A DNA stretch of 64,000 bases, from the NCBI GenBank assembly GCA_008682415.1, contig VANK01000015.1, positions 87,153 through 151,152 on the forward strand. The letters run 5' to 3'. The DNA comes from Acidobacteria bacterium AB60. Its GTDB lineage: Bacteria; Acidobacteriota; Terriglobia; Terriglobales; Acidobacteriaceae. Shown here piece by piece: positions 51,396 through 62,000 of this stretch; the stretch's first letter is position 1; each line of letters starts with the position of its first letter. Made by a program: the position numbers and the translations under genes. The notes beneath the pieces are model-generated. The model searched no databases, was not told the DNA's origin, and saw only the letters and a list, made by a program, of their open reading frames with translations.

Positions 51396-53110
51396 TGACC
51401 CCGAACGGTTGGGTGCAGTTTCTCATCTACTTCGTCGTTTTGCTGCTTTGCATGAGGCCCATCGGAATCTATATGGCGCGCATCTTCAGCGGAGAGCTCA
51501 AGTTCCTGCGCCCGGTTGAGAACGCAATTTACCGCATTTGCGGAGTACGCAGGCAAACCGAGATGAACTGGCGCGAATACACCGTCGCCATGCTTCTCTT
51601 CAGCGCCATTTCCCTGCTGCTGACCTATGTGATTCAGCGAACGCAGCAGTTCCTGCCCTGGAATCCTCAGCATCTGCCCGCCGTGGCCCCCGATCTTGCG
51701 TGGAACACCGCGGCTTCTTTCACCACCAACACCAACTGGCAGGCCTACACGCCAGAGACCACCATGAGCTACTTCACGCAAATGGTGACACTGGCGTATC
51801 ACAACTTCTTCAGTGCCGCGGTTGGAATCGCCGTCGCCGTCGCATTGGTTCGCGGCATCGCGCGCCGTGAGACTAAGCTGATCGGCAACTTCTGGGTCGA
51901 TACCACGCGCACATGCTTGTACCTGCTTCTGCCCATCTGCCTTATTTACTCGCTGGTGCTCGTGAGCCAGGGTGTGGTCCAGAACCTGCACCCCTACACC
52001 GTGGTGCAAACACTCGAGCATGGCACGCAGACCATCGCGCAGGGACCCGTAGCCTCGCAGGAGGCCATCAAGATGCTGGGCACCAACGGCGGCGGCTTCT
52101 TCAACGCCAACAGCGCGCATCCCTTCGAGAATCCCACACCGTTCAGCAACTTCCTCCAGATGGTGTCCATCTTCCTCATCGGCGCCGGGCTCACCGTAAC
52201 ACTCGGACGCATGACCGGATCGCCCGGTCATGGCTGGGCCGTGTTCGCTTGTATGTCCATCCTGTTCGTGGCCGGATTCGTTGTGGCCTATTGGGCGGAA
52301 TCGCAGCCTCACCCGCTCCTGCATGGCGTGGACCAGCGAGTGAGCACGCTGCAATCTGGCGGCAACATGGAGGGCAAGGAGACCCGCTTCGGCATCTCTC
52401 AATCCGCTCTCTTCGCGACCATCACCACCGACGCGAGCTGCGGCGCCATCAACTCCTGGCACGATTCCTTCACCCCGCTGGGTGGCCTGGTTCCCCTCGC
52501 CAACATCATGCTCGGCGAGATCGTGTTTGGCGGAGTGGGCTCCGGGCTTTACGGCATGCTCATCTACGTGGTCCTGTCCGTCTTCATCGCCGGCCTGATG
52601 GTGGGCCGCACCCCGGAGTATCTGGGCAAAAAGATCGAAGCATATGACGTGAAGATGTGCATGTTATACGTGCTTATCTTCCCCATTCTCATCCTTGTTC
52701 CGGCCGCCATCTCCGCAGTATCGCCCCAGATGGGACTTAGCGTACTTACCAATCATGGGCCTCATGGTCTGAGCGAACTGCTGTATGCATTTACTTCGGC
52801 TGCCGGAAACAATGGCTCCGCGTTTGCAGGACTCAACGCCAACACTCATTGGTATAACTTCACGCTGGGCTGGGGAATGCTCTGCGGCCGCTTCCTGATG
52901 ATGGTGCCCATGCTCGCCCTCGCCGGAAATCTCGCCCAAAAGAAGAGCATCCCGCCCTCGCCTGGCACATTTCCTGTGAACACGGCGCTCTTCACGTTTC
53001 TGCTTACCAGCGTGATCTTGATCGTGGGGGCTTTGACCTTCTTCCCCGCCCTGAGCCTCGGCCCCATCCTCGAACAACTGCTGCTGCATCACGGCGTGCT
53101 CGTTTCCTGA
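51395..53110 (+). CDS. kdpA: KdpA, potassium-binding channel-like subunit
   Basis: A 571-residue inner-membrane protein that forms the selectivity filter and path of the high-affinity K+ pump. It has about ten helices. The four filter loops can be traced through TNTNWQAYTPE, TNGGGFFNANSAHP, and TNHGPHGLSELLYAFTSAAGNNGSAFAG, as in other KdpA proteins. The end region has FFPALSLGPI. The length matches the family. kdpB starts 17 bp later with its own ribosome site. Confidence 0.96.
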   Translation: MTPNGWVQFLIYFVVLLLCMRPIGIYMARIFSGELKFLRPVENAIYRICGVRRQTEMNWREYTVAMLLFSAISLLLTYVIQRTQQFLPWNPQHLPAVAPDLAWNTAASFTTNTNWQAYTPETTMSYFTQMVTLAYHNFFSAAVGIAVAVALVRGIARRETKLIGNFWVDTTRTCLYLLLPICLIYSLVLVSQGVVQNLHPYTVVQTLEHGTQTIAQGPVASQEAIKMLGTNGGGFFNANSAHPFENPTPFSNFLQMVSIFLIGAGLTVTLGRMTGSPGHGWAVFACMSILFVAGFVVAYWAESQPHPLLHGVDQRVSTLQSGGNMEGKETRFGISQSALFATITTDASCGAINSWHDSFTPLGGLVPLANIMLGEIVFGGVGSGLYGMLIYVVLSVFIAGLMVGRTPEYLGKKIEAYDVKMCMLYVLIFPILILVPAAISAVSPQMGLSVLTNHGPHGLSELLYAFTSAAGNNGSAFAGLNANTHWYNFTLGWGMLCGRFLMMVPMLALAGNLAQKKSIPPSPGTFPVNTALFTFLLTSVILIVGALTFFPALSLGPILEQLLLHHGVLVS

Positions 53111-53127
53111 GGCGCGGAGATACGACA

Positions 53128-55158
53128 ATGTCCAAAAAGAAAAGCATGTGGAGTGCCGACATTGTGCGGCCGGCAATACTCGATTCCTTTCGCAAGCTAG
53201 ATCCTCGGGTCATGGCGAAGAATCCGGTGATGTTCGTTGTGGAAGTGGGAAGTGTGGTGACCTCGGCGCTGCTCGTTGTGGATGCGGCGAACCATCAGCC
53301 CATCGCCTTTAACCTTCAAATCACGCTATGGCTCTGGTTCACGGTGTTGTTCGCCAACTTTGCTGAGGCTGTGGCGGAAGGCCGCGGCAAAGCGCAGGCG
53401 GATACCTTGCGCAAGGCGAAAGGCGAAACCATCGCTTACCGCTATCGCGCCGACGGCTCACTCGAGGCGGTCTCCAGCACCGCGCTGCGAATCGACGATG
53501 TCATTCGTGTCGAAGCCGGCCAGTTCATTCCCGGCGACGGCGATGTCTGTGAAGGAATCGCTTCCGTCGACGAGTCTGCAATTACGGGCGAGTCGGCGCC
53601 GGTGATCCGGGAATCGGGCGGCGATCGCTCCTCGGTCACGGGCGGCACGCGCGTGCTGTCTGACTGGATCAAGGTGCGCATCACCTCGAATCCGGGGGAA
53701 ACCTTCCTCGATCACATGATTGCGCTCGTCGAAGGCGCCCAGCGGCAAAAGACGCCGAACGAAATCGCACTCAGCATTTTGCTATCCGGGCTTACCATCG
53801 TCTTTCTGCTCGCGGTCGCTACCCTGCAGCCATTCGCGCTCTACTCGCGCGCGCCACAGACCATCTTCGTCCTCGTGTCGCTGCTCGTCTGCCTGATCCC
53901 CACCACCATCGGAGGTCTTCTCTCCGCGGTGGGGATCGCGGGCATGGACCGGCTGGTGCAGTACAACGTGCTCGCCATGTCCGGTCGCGCCGTTGAAGCA
54001 GCGGGCGATGTGAACACCCTGCTGCTCGACAAAACCGGAACCGTCACCTTCGGCAATCGCCAGGCGACCGAGTTCTTCCCGGCCCCTGGAATTACGCCCG
54101 AGCGGCTCGCCGACGCTGCACAGATGGCCTCCATTGCCGATGAGACGCCAGAAGGGCGCTCCATCGTGGTGCTGGCCAAGGAGAAGTACAATCTGCGCGG
54201 CCGCGACATCACCAACTTGCACGCGGAGTTCGTTCCCTTTACGGCGCAAACACGCATGTCCGGCGTCGATCTCCTCGGCGCCAAGGTCCGCAAAGGCTCC
54301 GCGGACGCGATCGCGCGCTTTGTGGAGAGCGAAGGGTCGCATATGCCGCGCCAGGTCACCGATAAGGTAGAGGAGATCGCTCGTCTCGGCGGAACTCCCC
54401 TCGTCGTCGCGGAGAATGGCGAGACTCTCGGCGTCGTCTACTTGAAAGATGTGGTGAAGGGGGGACTCAAAGAGCGGCTCGCGAGACTGCGCGCCATGGG
54501 GATCCGCAGCATCATGATCACCGGCGACAATCCTTTGACCGCCGCAGTCATCGCACGCGAGGCCGGGGTCGACGACTTTCTCGCCGAGGCCAAGCCCAAG
54601 GACAAGATGGATCTCATCAAGCGGGAGCAGGCCAAAGGCAAGCTGGTCGCCATGACCGGTGACGGCACCAATGACGCCCCGGCGCTGGCCCAGGCGGACG
54701 TGGGCGTGGCCATGAACACCGGCACTCAGGCCGCAAAAGAGGCCGGCAACATGGTCGACCTCGATTCAAATCCCACCAAGCTCATCGAGATCGTCGAGAT
54801 CGGCAAGCAGCTCCTCATGACCCGCGGTGCGCTTACCACCTTTTCCATCGCTAACGACGTGGCGAAGTACTTCGCCATCATCCCCGCCATGTTCCTGGGC
54901 GTGTTTCCGCAGTTTGCCGCCTTGAATGTCATGCGGTTGGCCACTCCCCATTCCGCCATCCTCTCCGCGGTGATCTTTAACGCGCTCATCATCATTGCCC
55001 TCATCCCGCTTGCCCTCAAGGGGGTCAAGTACGAGCCCATGTCCGCGGAGGCGCTGCTGCGGCGCAACCTCATCCTCTACGGCGTCGGCGGCATCATCGC
55101 ACCGTTCATCGGCATTAAGCTCATCGACCTGCTGCTGCAGGGCCTGCACCTGGTCTAG
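53128..55158 (+). CDS. kdpB: KdpB, P-type ATPase catalytic subunit
   Basis: A 676-residue P-type ATPase subunit that energises K+ uptake. The phosphorylated Asp301 lies in LLLDKTGTVTFGN. The actuator loop is ITGESAPV, the nucleotide-binding part has KGSADAI, and the hinge is MTGDGTNDAPALAQADVG. The helix before the P-domain has the CLIPTTIGGLLSA motif of KdpB instead of CPC/CPx. Length and order are normal for the family. Confidence 0.97.
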   Translation: MSKKKSMWSADIVRPAILDSFRKLDPRVMAKNPVMFVVEVGSVVTSALLVVDAANHQPIAFNLQITLWLWFTVLFANFAEAVAEGRGKAQADTLRKAKGETIAYRYRADGSLEAVSSTALRIDDVIRVEAGQFIPGDGDVCEGIASVDESAITGESAPVIRESGGDRSSVTGGTRVLSDWIKVRITSNPGETFLDHMIALVEGAQRQKTPNEIALSILLSGLTIVFLLAVATLQPFALYSRAPQTIFVLVSLLVCLIPTTIGGLLSAVGIAGMDRLVQYNVLAMSGRAVEAAGDVNTLLLDKTGTVTFGNRQATEFFPAPGITPERLADAAQMASIADETPEGRSIVVLAKEKYNLRGRDITNLHAEFVPFTAQTRMSGVDLLGAKVRKGSADAIARFVESEGSHMPRQVTDKVEEIARLGGTPLVVAENGETLGVVYLKDVVKGGLKERLARLRAMGIRSIMITGDNPLTAAVIAREAGVDDFLAEAKPKDKMDLIKREQAKGKLVAMTGDGTNDAPALAQADVGVAMNTGTQAAKEAGNMVDLDSNPTKLIEIVEIGKQLLMTRGALTTFSIANDVAKYFAIIPAMFLGVFPQFAALNVMRLATPHSAILSAVIFNALIIIALIPLALKGVKYEPMSAEALLRRNLILYGVGGIIAPFIGIKLIDLLLQGLHLV

Positions 55159-55170
55159 GAGAAGAAATCC

Positions 55171-55743
55171 ATGCGACACGCTTTGATCATCGCGGTCCGC
55201 TACACCATCCTCACAACCATCCTTCTCGGCCTCGTCTATCCGCTGGTGATCACAGGAATTGCCCAGGTCACCATGCGCGAAAAGGCCGATGGACAGCTCA
55301 TCACCCGCAACGGCGTCGTCGTCGGATCAGCCATAATCGGACAGAGCTTTGCCAGCGATCGCTATTTTCACGGGAGGCCGTCTGCAGCGGGCAACGGCTA
55401 TGACGCCGCTAACTCCGGCGGATCGAATCTGGCGCAATCAAACTCTGGCCTGGTCGACCGGGTCAACGGGGCAGTCGCTGCTTACCAGAAGCTGAATCCA
55501 GGCAAGCCGGTTCCGATCGATTTGGTGACCACCTCAGCCTCCGGCATCGATCCCGACCTGTCTCCCGCGGCTGCCTTCTACCAGGTGCCGGCCGTCGCTG
55601 CGGCGCGCCATTTGCCCGAGCCGACCCTCCACAAGCTCGTGGAAGACCACATTCAGGGACGCGAGTTCGGCGTGTTCGGAGAGCCTAGAGTCAACGTACT
55701 CAAGCTCAATCTCGACCTGGATGCATTGACCGCGTCGCGGTGA
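55171..55743 (+). CDS. kdpC: KdpC, inner-membrane chaperone-like subunit
   Basis: A 190-residue subunit with one N-terminal helix (about 9-32), then a periplasmic domain with the KdpC motifs FHGRPSAAGNGYDAANSGGSN and VTTSASGIDPDLSPAAA. It closes the KdpFABC complex. It starts 12 bp after kdpB. A hairpin terminator lies 25 bp after the stop. A full-length kdpD does not follow, unlike in enterobacteria. Confidence 0.96.
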   Translation: MRHALIIAVRYTILTTILLGLVYPLVITGIAQVTMREKADGQLITRNGVVVGSAIIGQSFASDRYFHGRPSAAGNGYDAANSGGSNLAQSNSGLVDRVNGAVAAYQKLNPGKPVPIDLVTTSASGIDPDLSPAAAFYQVPAVAAARHLPEPTLHKLVEDHIQGREFGVFGEPRVNVLKLNLDLDALTASR

Positions 55744-55767
55744 TCCGCCCAGAAAAGACAAGCAAAA

Positions 55768-55788
55768 GGGACGCCTCGCGGGCGCCCC
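55768..55788. terminator. Terminator hairpin between kdpC and the convergent secreted-protein gene
   Basis: GGGACGCC and GGCGCCCC form an eight-pair stem with one A-C mismatch and a TCGCG loop. TTTCTCCCTT follows on the plus strand. On the minus strand TTTTGCTTG follows, so it may serve both directions. Confidence 0.6.
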
Positions 55789-55810
55789 TTTCTCCCTTAT
55801 CGCGACAGTG

Positions 55811-57193
55811 CTACTGCCGTTTCAACGCACGCTTCAGCACCGCTTCCAGCCCCGCCTTCACCTCGGTGTACTCCGCCTGCGAGAGAGTGCCGGCCAGCCG
55901 CTCGCTTTCAATGGCAAACAGTTCATCCTTCAGGATGCTCATGAGCGTGGCATTGGCGTTCGCGCCCGGAGCCGAGGATCCGCGCGGCGCCGCCTGCGCG
56001 CTCGGCGCATATGCCGGAGCCGGCGCGGCTGGCTGCGTTTGCACCCGCGCGACCGGCGCGGCGGCAAATGCGTCCGCATCGAATCCGTCCGCCTTGGCTC
56101 CGCCGGGGAAGCCGGCAAGCGCTGGCGTCTGCTTGCGCAGCATGAAAACTGCGCCGCCCGCCAGCAGCAGTGCCAGGATCCCGAGGATCCACCACTTGTA
56201 GCGGCTCAGCGGATCAGGCGTGTTGATGGGCTGCCCGATGCCCCCTCCCGGAGTTGCGGCGGAACCGGCCTGGTCACCCATGCCCATCGCTCCGGCAGCT
56301 CCCATGGTCGGCCGTTGCTGCGGCTGCTGGTCGCGCGGCATCGAACCCTCGCCGCTCACCGTGAACGCCACCGTCTGCCCGGGCTTCACGTTCTTGTGAA
56401 TGTAGGTCTGCACCCGCGGATCTTCCTGCGACGGTCCGAAGTCCGCTCCCGACCCCGCCGTGAACGACATCCCCTTGGGCACGTAGACCACCAGGCTGTC
56501 GGCCGGCATGGGCTCCGAGTGCGAGAAGCTGTACTTGCCCTTGTAGGGCATATGGTACTGCACCTCAAACATCGTCTCCTTCTCGCCCTGGTCGGGCTGA
56601 ATGGGAATGTTGAAGGTGTAGTGCCCCTTGCTGCCAAGCGGTACCAGCCGGGTGTTCGTGCCCAGTCCGCCGGGGCGCGTGGCCGAGGCTCCGTCCAGCT
56701 CCGCATCCGGCGGCAGCACGATCTCGAAGGTCTTGTCGCTGTACTGTGCCTTCGGCGGCAGGCTCGAGTTGCGAATCAGGTACCGCTCCTGCACCCGCAG
56801 CGATCCGCTCGCCCCCTCCACCAGCAGCATGTCGGCGTCAATGGAGACTCCCTCCACCTTGGCCGCGACGTCGTACACCGTCACGTCCCCCGGCACATTG
56901 CCGGCCGGCGCGGCAATGAAATACGTAGCCCCCTGGTGATTTACCCGGACCAGATATGGCCCCATGCCCGGCGCCTGCATCGAGTAATGACCGCTGGAGT
57001 CGGTCGTGGCCGTCGCCGCTTCGGACATCCCGGCGCCGACATCCACCAGTACCACCGAGTCACCGGCCGACGGCTTGCCCGTCGTCTTGTTATTCACGGT
57101 TCCGGTAACCGCTGCCGCATGGGCAAAGACGCCCGCCAGAAGGCAGGCAGCAGCAACGACGCTGCGGGGAACGCAGAGACTTGTTCTTTTCAT
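55811..57193 (-). CDS. Membrane-anchored carboxypeptidase-regulatory-domain protein, third gene of the cytochrome operon
   Basis: A 460-residue protein. A signal peptide (to about AHAAA) leads into a CarboxypepD_reg-like domain (VTGTVNNKTTGKPSAGDSVVLVD, residues 27-100). A strand-rich region follows (100-300), then a Gly/Gln/Met-rich linker (300-340), one membrane helix (WWILGILALLLAGGAVFML, about 345-365), an Ala/Pro-rich stretch and a short helical tail (LKDELFAIESERLAGTLSQAEY) like SHOCT or CcmI-type tails. AGGAAG supports the ATG. It lies 87 bp after the barrel gene and ends in the shared terminator. A scaffold or assembly role for the cytochrome-barrel pair is inference. Confidence 0.7.
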   Translation of the reverse strand: MKRTSLCVPRSVVAAACLLAGVFAHAAAVTGTVNNKTTGKPSAGDSVVLVDVGAGMSEAATATTDSSGHYSMQAPGMGPYLVRVNHQGATYFIAAPAGNVPGDVTVYDVAAKVEGVSIDADMLLVEGASGSLRVQERYLIRNSSLPPKAQYSDKTFEIVLPPDAELDGASATRPGGLGTNTRLVPLGSKGHYTFNIPIQPDQGEKETMFEVQYHMPYKGKYSFSHSEPMPADSLVVYVPKGMSFTAGSGADFGPSQEDPRVQTYIHKNVKPGQTVAFTVSGEGSMPRDQQPQQRPTMGAAGAMGMGDQAGSAATPGGGIGQPINTPDPLSRYKWWILGILALLLAGGAVFMLRKQTPALAGFPGGAKADGFDADAFAAAPVARVQTQPAAPAPAYAPSAQAAPRGSSAPGANANATLMSILKDELFAIESERLAGTLSQAEYTEVKAGLEAVLKRALKRQ

Positions 57194-57280
57194 GGATGAT
57201 ACTTCCTGTCGATAGACTTGGCTTGCGCGGCGGAGAAGCACAAGGGGATGCTCTCCGCCGGTCCCGCGGGGCTTACAACA

Positions 57281-59026
57281 TCATGGGCGAATTTTGTGCG
57301 AAGCCCTGTTGTCAAAGCGGTACCCCAGCGTGTTGATCCACTGGTTATAGTTCAGGCTCCCGCCCCGCTGCGTGGTAAAGGCGCTCTCCACAAACATCCG
57401 GGCGCCCAGGTTGGTATCGAACATCACGTTCACGAAGTTCGAGTTGTTGGTGCTCGCCAGAGCTGAATTATACGCGTAGCGTCCCCCCTGAACATTGAGC
57501 CGGAAACGCTCACCTAGGTCCCGGGTCAGCATCAACGCCCGGTAAGTTCCCGAGGAGAACGAGTTATCAAATTTCGAGTAACGGGCATCGATCATCAGCC
57601 CCGTCTTCCAGATGTGCGTCATCGTCGCCCCGAACATCTGGTTCAGCGAATCCTTCTTGTCGCTCGAACTGCTGCTTCGGCCCAGGCTGAAGTAACCCGT
57701 CAGGTGCAGCGGCAAAGTTACCCGCGCCCCGCCATTTACTCCTTGATAGAGATACTTGTCCAGGAGCCCCGTTCCCACCAGGGTCGGATCATAGGTAGGC
57801 ACATCGCGGAAATAGGTATCGCTCACGTCCAGAGTTACCCGCGGATGCACCTGCACCCGCACGGACAAAAGGCTCTGGCCCAATCCCATATTCACCGCGG
57901 TACTTCCCGGATTCGCCGTCGGCTTATCAATCTGCATCGAGTGGAACAGCGAGAAATACCGCTTGTACGAGAACTCGTTCTCGGTAAACAGGAACGGCCG
58001 GTTCACAGACCACTGCTGCATGTTCACGCCCGCGCCGCCGCTGCTCGAGTAATGGAAGTTATCGTAGCTTCCCCCGTGGAAGTTCAGGAACGCGCCGCCA
58101 ATCTTGTTTTTCGGGTTATAGTTCCACGCGCTCGGATCGGGAGTCGAACCGCCGAAGGTGCTGATCAGCGTCCGGTCCGTCAGCTTCATGCTCACATACG
58201 CGCCGTCGATCGTCTCCAGGCTGGCGGCATACGGTACGAACAGCCGTCCGATCCCCGCCATCCATCGCGATTGCGGATTGATGTACGACAGGCTCATCAG
58301 GTACGTACGGTTCAGCAGGTTCTGCAGCGACTGCTGCGTCCCCGAGGGCCCCTTCTGCAACGTCCCGCGCCAGTAGCCATTCAAGTTCCAGTACGTGCCC
58401 TTGATTCGGGTGAAGTCCGCCCGGAACACAAACCCATACTCGCTCGAGTTCGCCCCGTTCTGTCCGAGTTCCTGGATGCTGCTCACGTCGAATCCCAGCC
58501 GTCCGCGGATCTGGTTCACCTCCGGAAGCGGCGGCCGCGGTTCGGCTTCGCGCACCTCCTCATCCAGCGGATCACCCTGGGTAAAGCTCACCACCATCGG
58601 ATACTTCCGCGTGGCTCCCAGCGTATCTTTCTGCACCAGGTTGGCCACCTCTTCCTGCGGCAGCGAAATCGCATCCCCCTCTGCCAGATCGCGCGCCTTC
58701 GCCTCGACCTCGCAGACGGCCGACGTGGAAGCCACCGAAACCACCTTGAGCTTGGCAATAATGCCCGGCTCGAGCGCGACGTTCGATGGATCGCCGTTCG
58801 GCTTCTTCGGATCCTGCTTCAGGATCAGCTTGGTCCCTTCCGCAAGACCGGAGTTGCGCCCGCCGTCGATATACACACTGGTGCCGCTGATGTAGCGGAC
58901 ATGGAACACCGTGCGTATCGGAGCCTGCTCACTCTGCGTCGTCGCAGTCGCCCCCGCCGGGGCCTGTTGGGGATAAGCAGCAGCAGATGCAGCAAGAAAC
59001 ACAATGGGAATGGCAAGTCGACGCAT
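57281..59026 (-). CDS. Outer-membrane barrel protein, candidate conduit partner of the giant cytochrome
   Basis: A 581-residue protein with a signal peptide (MRRLAIPIVFLAASAAA). Residues 35-130 form a small domain (VRYISGTSVYIDGGRNSGLAEG) that resembles the FlgT C-terminal fold. The rest has alternating polar-hydrophobic strands with frequent Tyr, Gly and Asn, as in porins; I estimate some 20 strands. It is not identical in motif to MtrB or OmbB but has the same place beside a multiheme cytochrome. Only six bases separate its ATG from the cytochrome stop. A barrel that carries a cytochrome through the outer membrane is the most likely role. There is no Cys-x-x-Cys near the N-terminus, which MtrB has. 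Confidence 0.7.
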   Translation of the reverse strand: MRRLAIPIVFLAASAAAYPQQAPAGATATTQSEQAPIRTVFHVRYISGTSVYIDGGRNSGLAEGTKLILKQDPKKPNGDPSNVALEPGIIAKLKVVSVASTSAVCEVEAKARDLAEGDAISLPQEEVANLVQKDTLGATRKYPMVVSFTQGDPLDEEVREAEPRPPLPEVNQIRGRLGFDVSSIQELGQNGANSSEYGFVFRADFTRIKGTYWNLNGYWRGTLQKGPSGTQQSLQNLLNRTYLMSLSYINPQSRWMAGIGRLFVPYAASLETIDGAYVSMKLTDRTLISTFGGSTPDPSAWNYNPKNKIGGAFLNFHGGSYDNFHYSSSGGAGVNMQQWSVNRPFLFTENEFSYKRYFSLFHSMQIDKPTANPGSTAVNMGLGQSLLSVRVQVHPRVTLDVSDTYFRDVPTYDPTLVGTGLLDKYLYQGVNGGARVTLPLHLTGYFSLGRSSSSSDKKDSLNQMFGATMTHIWKTGLMIDARYSKFDNSFSSGTYRALMLTRDLGERFRLNVQGGRYAYNSALASTNNSNFVNVMFDTNLGARMFVESAFTTQRGGSLNYNQWINTLGYRFDNRASHKIRP

Positions 59027-59032
59027 CGCGGT

Positions 59033-62000
59033 CTAGTTCCCCCCTCCGCTCTTGTGGCACTGATAGCAGGCCGAGCTCAGGTATTGGTAGCCGTTGACGT
59101 TGGGGTGCTTGAAGTTGGCGGAATTGTTGTTACCGTGGCAGCTGGTGCAGGTAAACACCGAGTAATCGTTGGAATTGGTGTGGCAAGTGGCGCACACACC
59201 GTTGGCGTTTCCGTGATTGGTCGGGAAGAACGTGTGGTAGCTCGCAGGCAGCGTCGCCGGCAGCCAGGCAGTCGTCGTGTGGCAGGTGGTGCAGGTCGTC
59301 GGCCAGCCCGCCGAAGAGTGGTTGGGATTGGTCGTGCCGGTGTAGTCCGCGGTGTGGCAGCTGTAGCAGTCGGTTGGCAGCGTGCCGGAGTAGTTGTTGT
59401 TCGTGTGGCACAGTGCGCAGGCCACGGTCACGTGGGCGCCGGTCAGCGGGAAGGTTGTCTTGCTGTGATCGAACGTTGCGCTCGTCCAGTTCGTGGTCGA
59501 GTGGCAGGTATCGCAGGTGGTCGGGAATCCGGCCTGTGCATGGTTCGGATTCGTAGTTCCGTTGTAGTCCGCCTGGTGGCAGCCGACGCAAGCCGTCGGC
59601 AGCGAACCGTTATAGCTGGTTGCGCTGGTATGGCACTGGATGCACTGCAGGGAAGTGTGCGCTCCCGTCAGCGGGAACGAGGTCGTAGCGTGGTTGAAGG
59701 TTGACGTTGTCCAGTTGGTGGTCGAGTGGCAAATCGTGCAATCGGTCGGGAAGCCGGCCGTCACGTGCGCCGGGTTGGTGGTTGAGGTGAAGTTCGCCTG
59801 GTGGCAGCCGTAGCAGGTCGTCGGCAGCGAGCCGGAGTAGTTGTTGTTGGTGTGGCAGCTTGCGCACGCCACGGTAACGTGCGCCCCCGTCAGCGGGAAC
59901 GTCGTCGCGTTGTGGTTGAAGGTTGAGGTCGTCCAGTTCGTCGTCGTATGGCAGTTGGTGCAGGTCGTCGGGAACGCGCTCGGATTGCTCGCGTGCGGCG
60001 GATTGTTAGTGGAATTGTAGTCCGTCTGGTGGCAGCCAATGCACGTGGTCGGCAGCGAGCCGTTGTAGCTGCCCGCCGTCGTGTGGCACTGGTTGCACTG
60101 CAGGGTGGTGTGCGCCCCGGTCAGCGGGAACGAAGTGTTGTTGTGGTTGAAGGTTGAGGTGGTCCAGCTCGCGGTGCTGTGGCACTGCGTGCAATCGGTT
60201 GGGAAGCCCGCGGCAACGTGCGCCGGGTTGGTGGTGCCGGTAAAGTCCGCCTGGTGGCAGCCGTAGCAGGCCGTAGGCAGGGTCCCGGAGTAATTGTTGT
60301 TCGTGTGGCAGCTGGCGCAGGCCACGGTTACGTGAGCCCCCGTCAGCGGGAACGTCGTGGCGTTGTGGTTGAAGGTTGAGGTGGTCCAGCTGGTGGTCGT
60401 GTGGCAATTGGTGCAGGTGGTCGGGAACGCGCTCGGATTGCTCGCGTGCGGAGGATTGTTAGTGGAGTTGTAGTCCGTCTGGTGGCACCCGATGCAGCTC
60501 GTCGGCAGCGAGCCGTTGTAGCTGCCCGCCGTTGTGTGGCACTGGTTGCACTGCAGGGTGGTGTGCGCTCCCGTCAGCGGGAACGAAGTGTTGTTGTGGT
60601 TGAAGGTGGAAGTGGTCCAGCTCGCCGTGCTGTGGCACTGCGTGCAGTCCGTCGGGAAGCCCGCGGCAACGTGGCCCGGGTTGGTGGTGCCGGTAAAGTC
60701 CGCTTGGTGGCACCCGTAGCAGGTGGTCGGTAATGTGCCGGAGTAATTGTTGTTGGTGTGGCAGCTCGCGCAGGGCACGGTTACGTGCGCACCGGTCAGC
60801 GGGAACGACGTGTTGTTGTGGTTGAACGTCGACGTGGTCCACGAAGACGTGTTGTGGCACTGCGTGCAATCGGTTGGGAATCCTTTATGGGGAGGATTCG
60901 CCGCCCCGGTGAAGTCCGACTGGTGGCAGCCGTAGCAGGTGGTCGGCAGCGTTCCCTTGTAGTTGTCCTGCGCGGTATGGCACTGCGCGCATGGCATCGT
61001 TGCGTGGAAACCGGTCAGCGGGAACGACGTGGTGTTGTGGTTGAAGGTCGAGGGGATCCACGCGGTCGTGCTGTGGCAACTGTCGCAAGTCTGCGGGAAT
61101 CCGGCGGTGACATGGTTCGGGCTCGTCGTCCCCTTGAAGTCCGCCATGTGGCAGGAGACGCAGGCCGTCGAGGTCGAGCTGTAGTTGTTGTTCAGGTGGC
61201 ACTGTGCGCACTGCAGGGTGGCATGCGCGCCGGTCAGCGGGTAGTGGGCATACAACACGTGGTCGAACTTCGCGTTCAGCCAGTTCGTGGTCGTATGGCA
61301 GGTATCGCAGGTGGTGGGCAGGTTCAACTGCACGTGGCTGGGATTGTTCGTGCCGGTGAAATCGGACTTGTGGCAGGAGTAGCAGTCCTTCGGCACCGTG
61401 GTGTAGTTGCCGTTGACGTGGCATTGGGCGCAGGCTACCGTCGCATGGGCGCCCGTCAGCGGGAAGACCGTGGAGTGATTGAAGCTCGAGGGCATCCACG
61501 CCACCGTCGTGTGGCAGACCGTGCAATCCGTCGGATACCCGGCGGCTACGTGGTTGGGGTTGGTGGTTCCGGTGAAGTCTGCCTGGTGGCAGCCGTAGCA
61601 GTTGGTCGGCAGCGAGCCGTTGTAGTTATTGTTGGTGTGGCACTGGGCGCAGGCCACATTCGTGTGCGCTCCGGTCAGCGGGAAAGACGTGGTGTTGTGG
61701 TTGAAGGTTGCGTTCAACCAGTCGGAAGTCGAGTGGCACTGGCCGCAGTCCTTCGGTAACCCAAGCTTCACGTGCGGTGGGTTATTGGTGTTGATGAAGT
61801 CCGAGGTGTGGCAGCTGTAGCACTGCGCCGACGTGTTATTGAACACGTTATTGATGTGGCAGGCCGTGCACTCCAGCGTCGCATGCGCGCCGGTCAGCGC
61901 GTATCCCGTGAACTTCAAGTGGTCGAACTTCGCGCTCACGAAGTTATTCATCGTGTGGCACGTATCGCACGTCGTGGGGAAGTTCAGCGCCACGTGATTG

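Noticed and set aside
57614..59704. Long plus-strand open frame opposite the barrel and cytochrome genes
   Set aside because: It is an antisense shadow of two strongly supported minus-strand genes; its product is Arg- and His-rich without domains.
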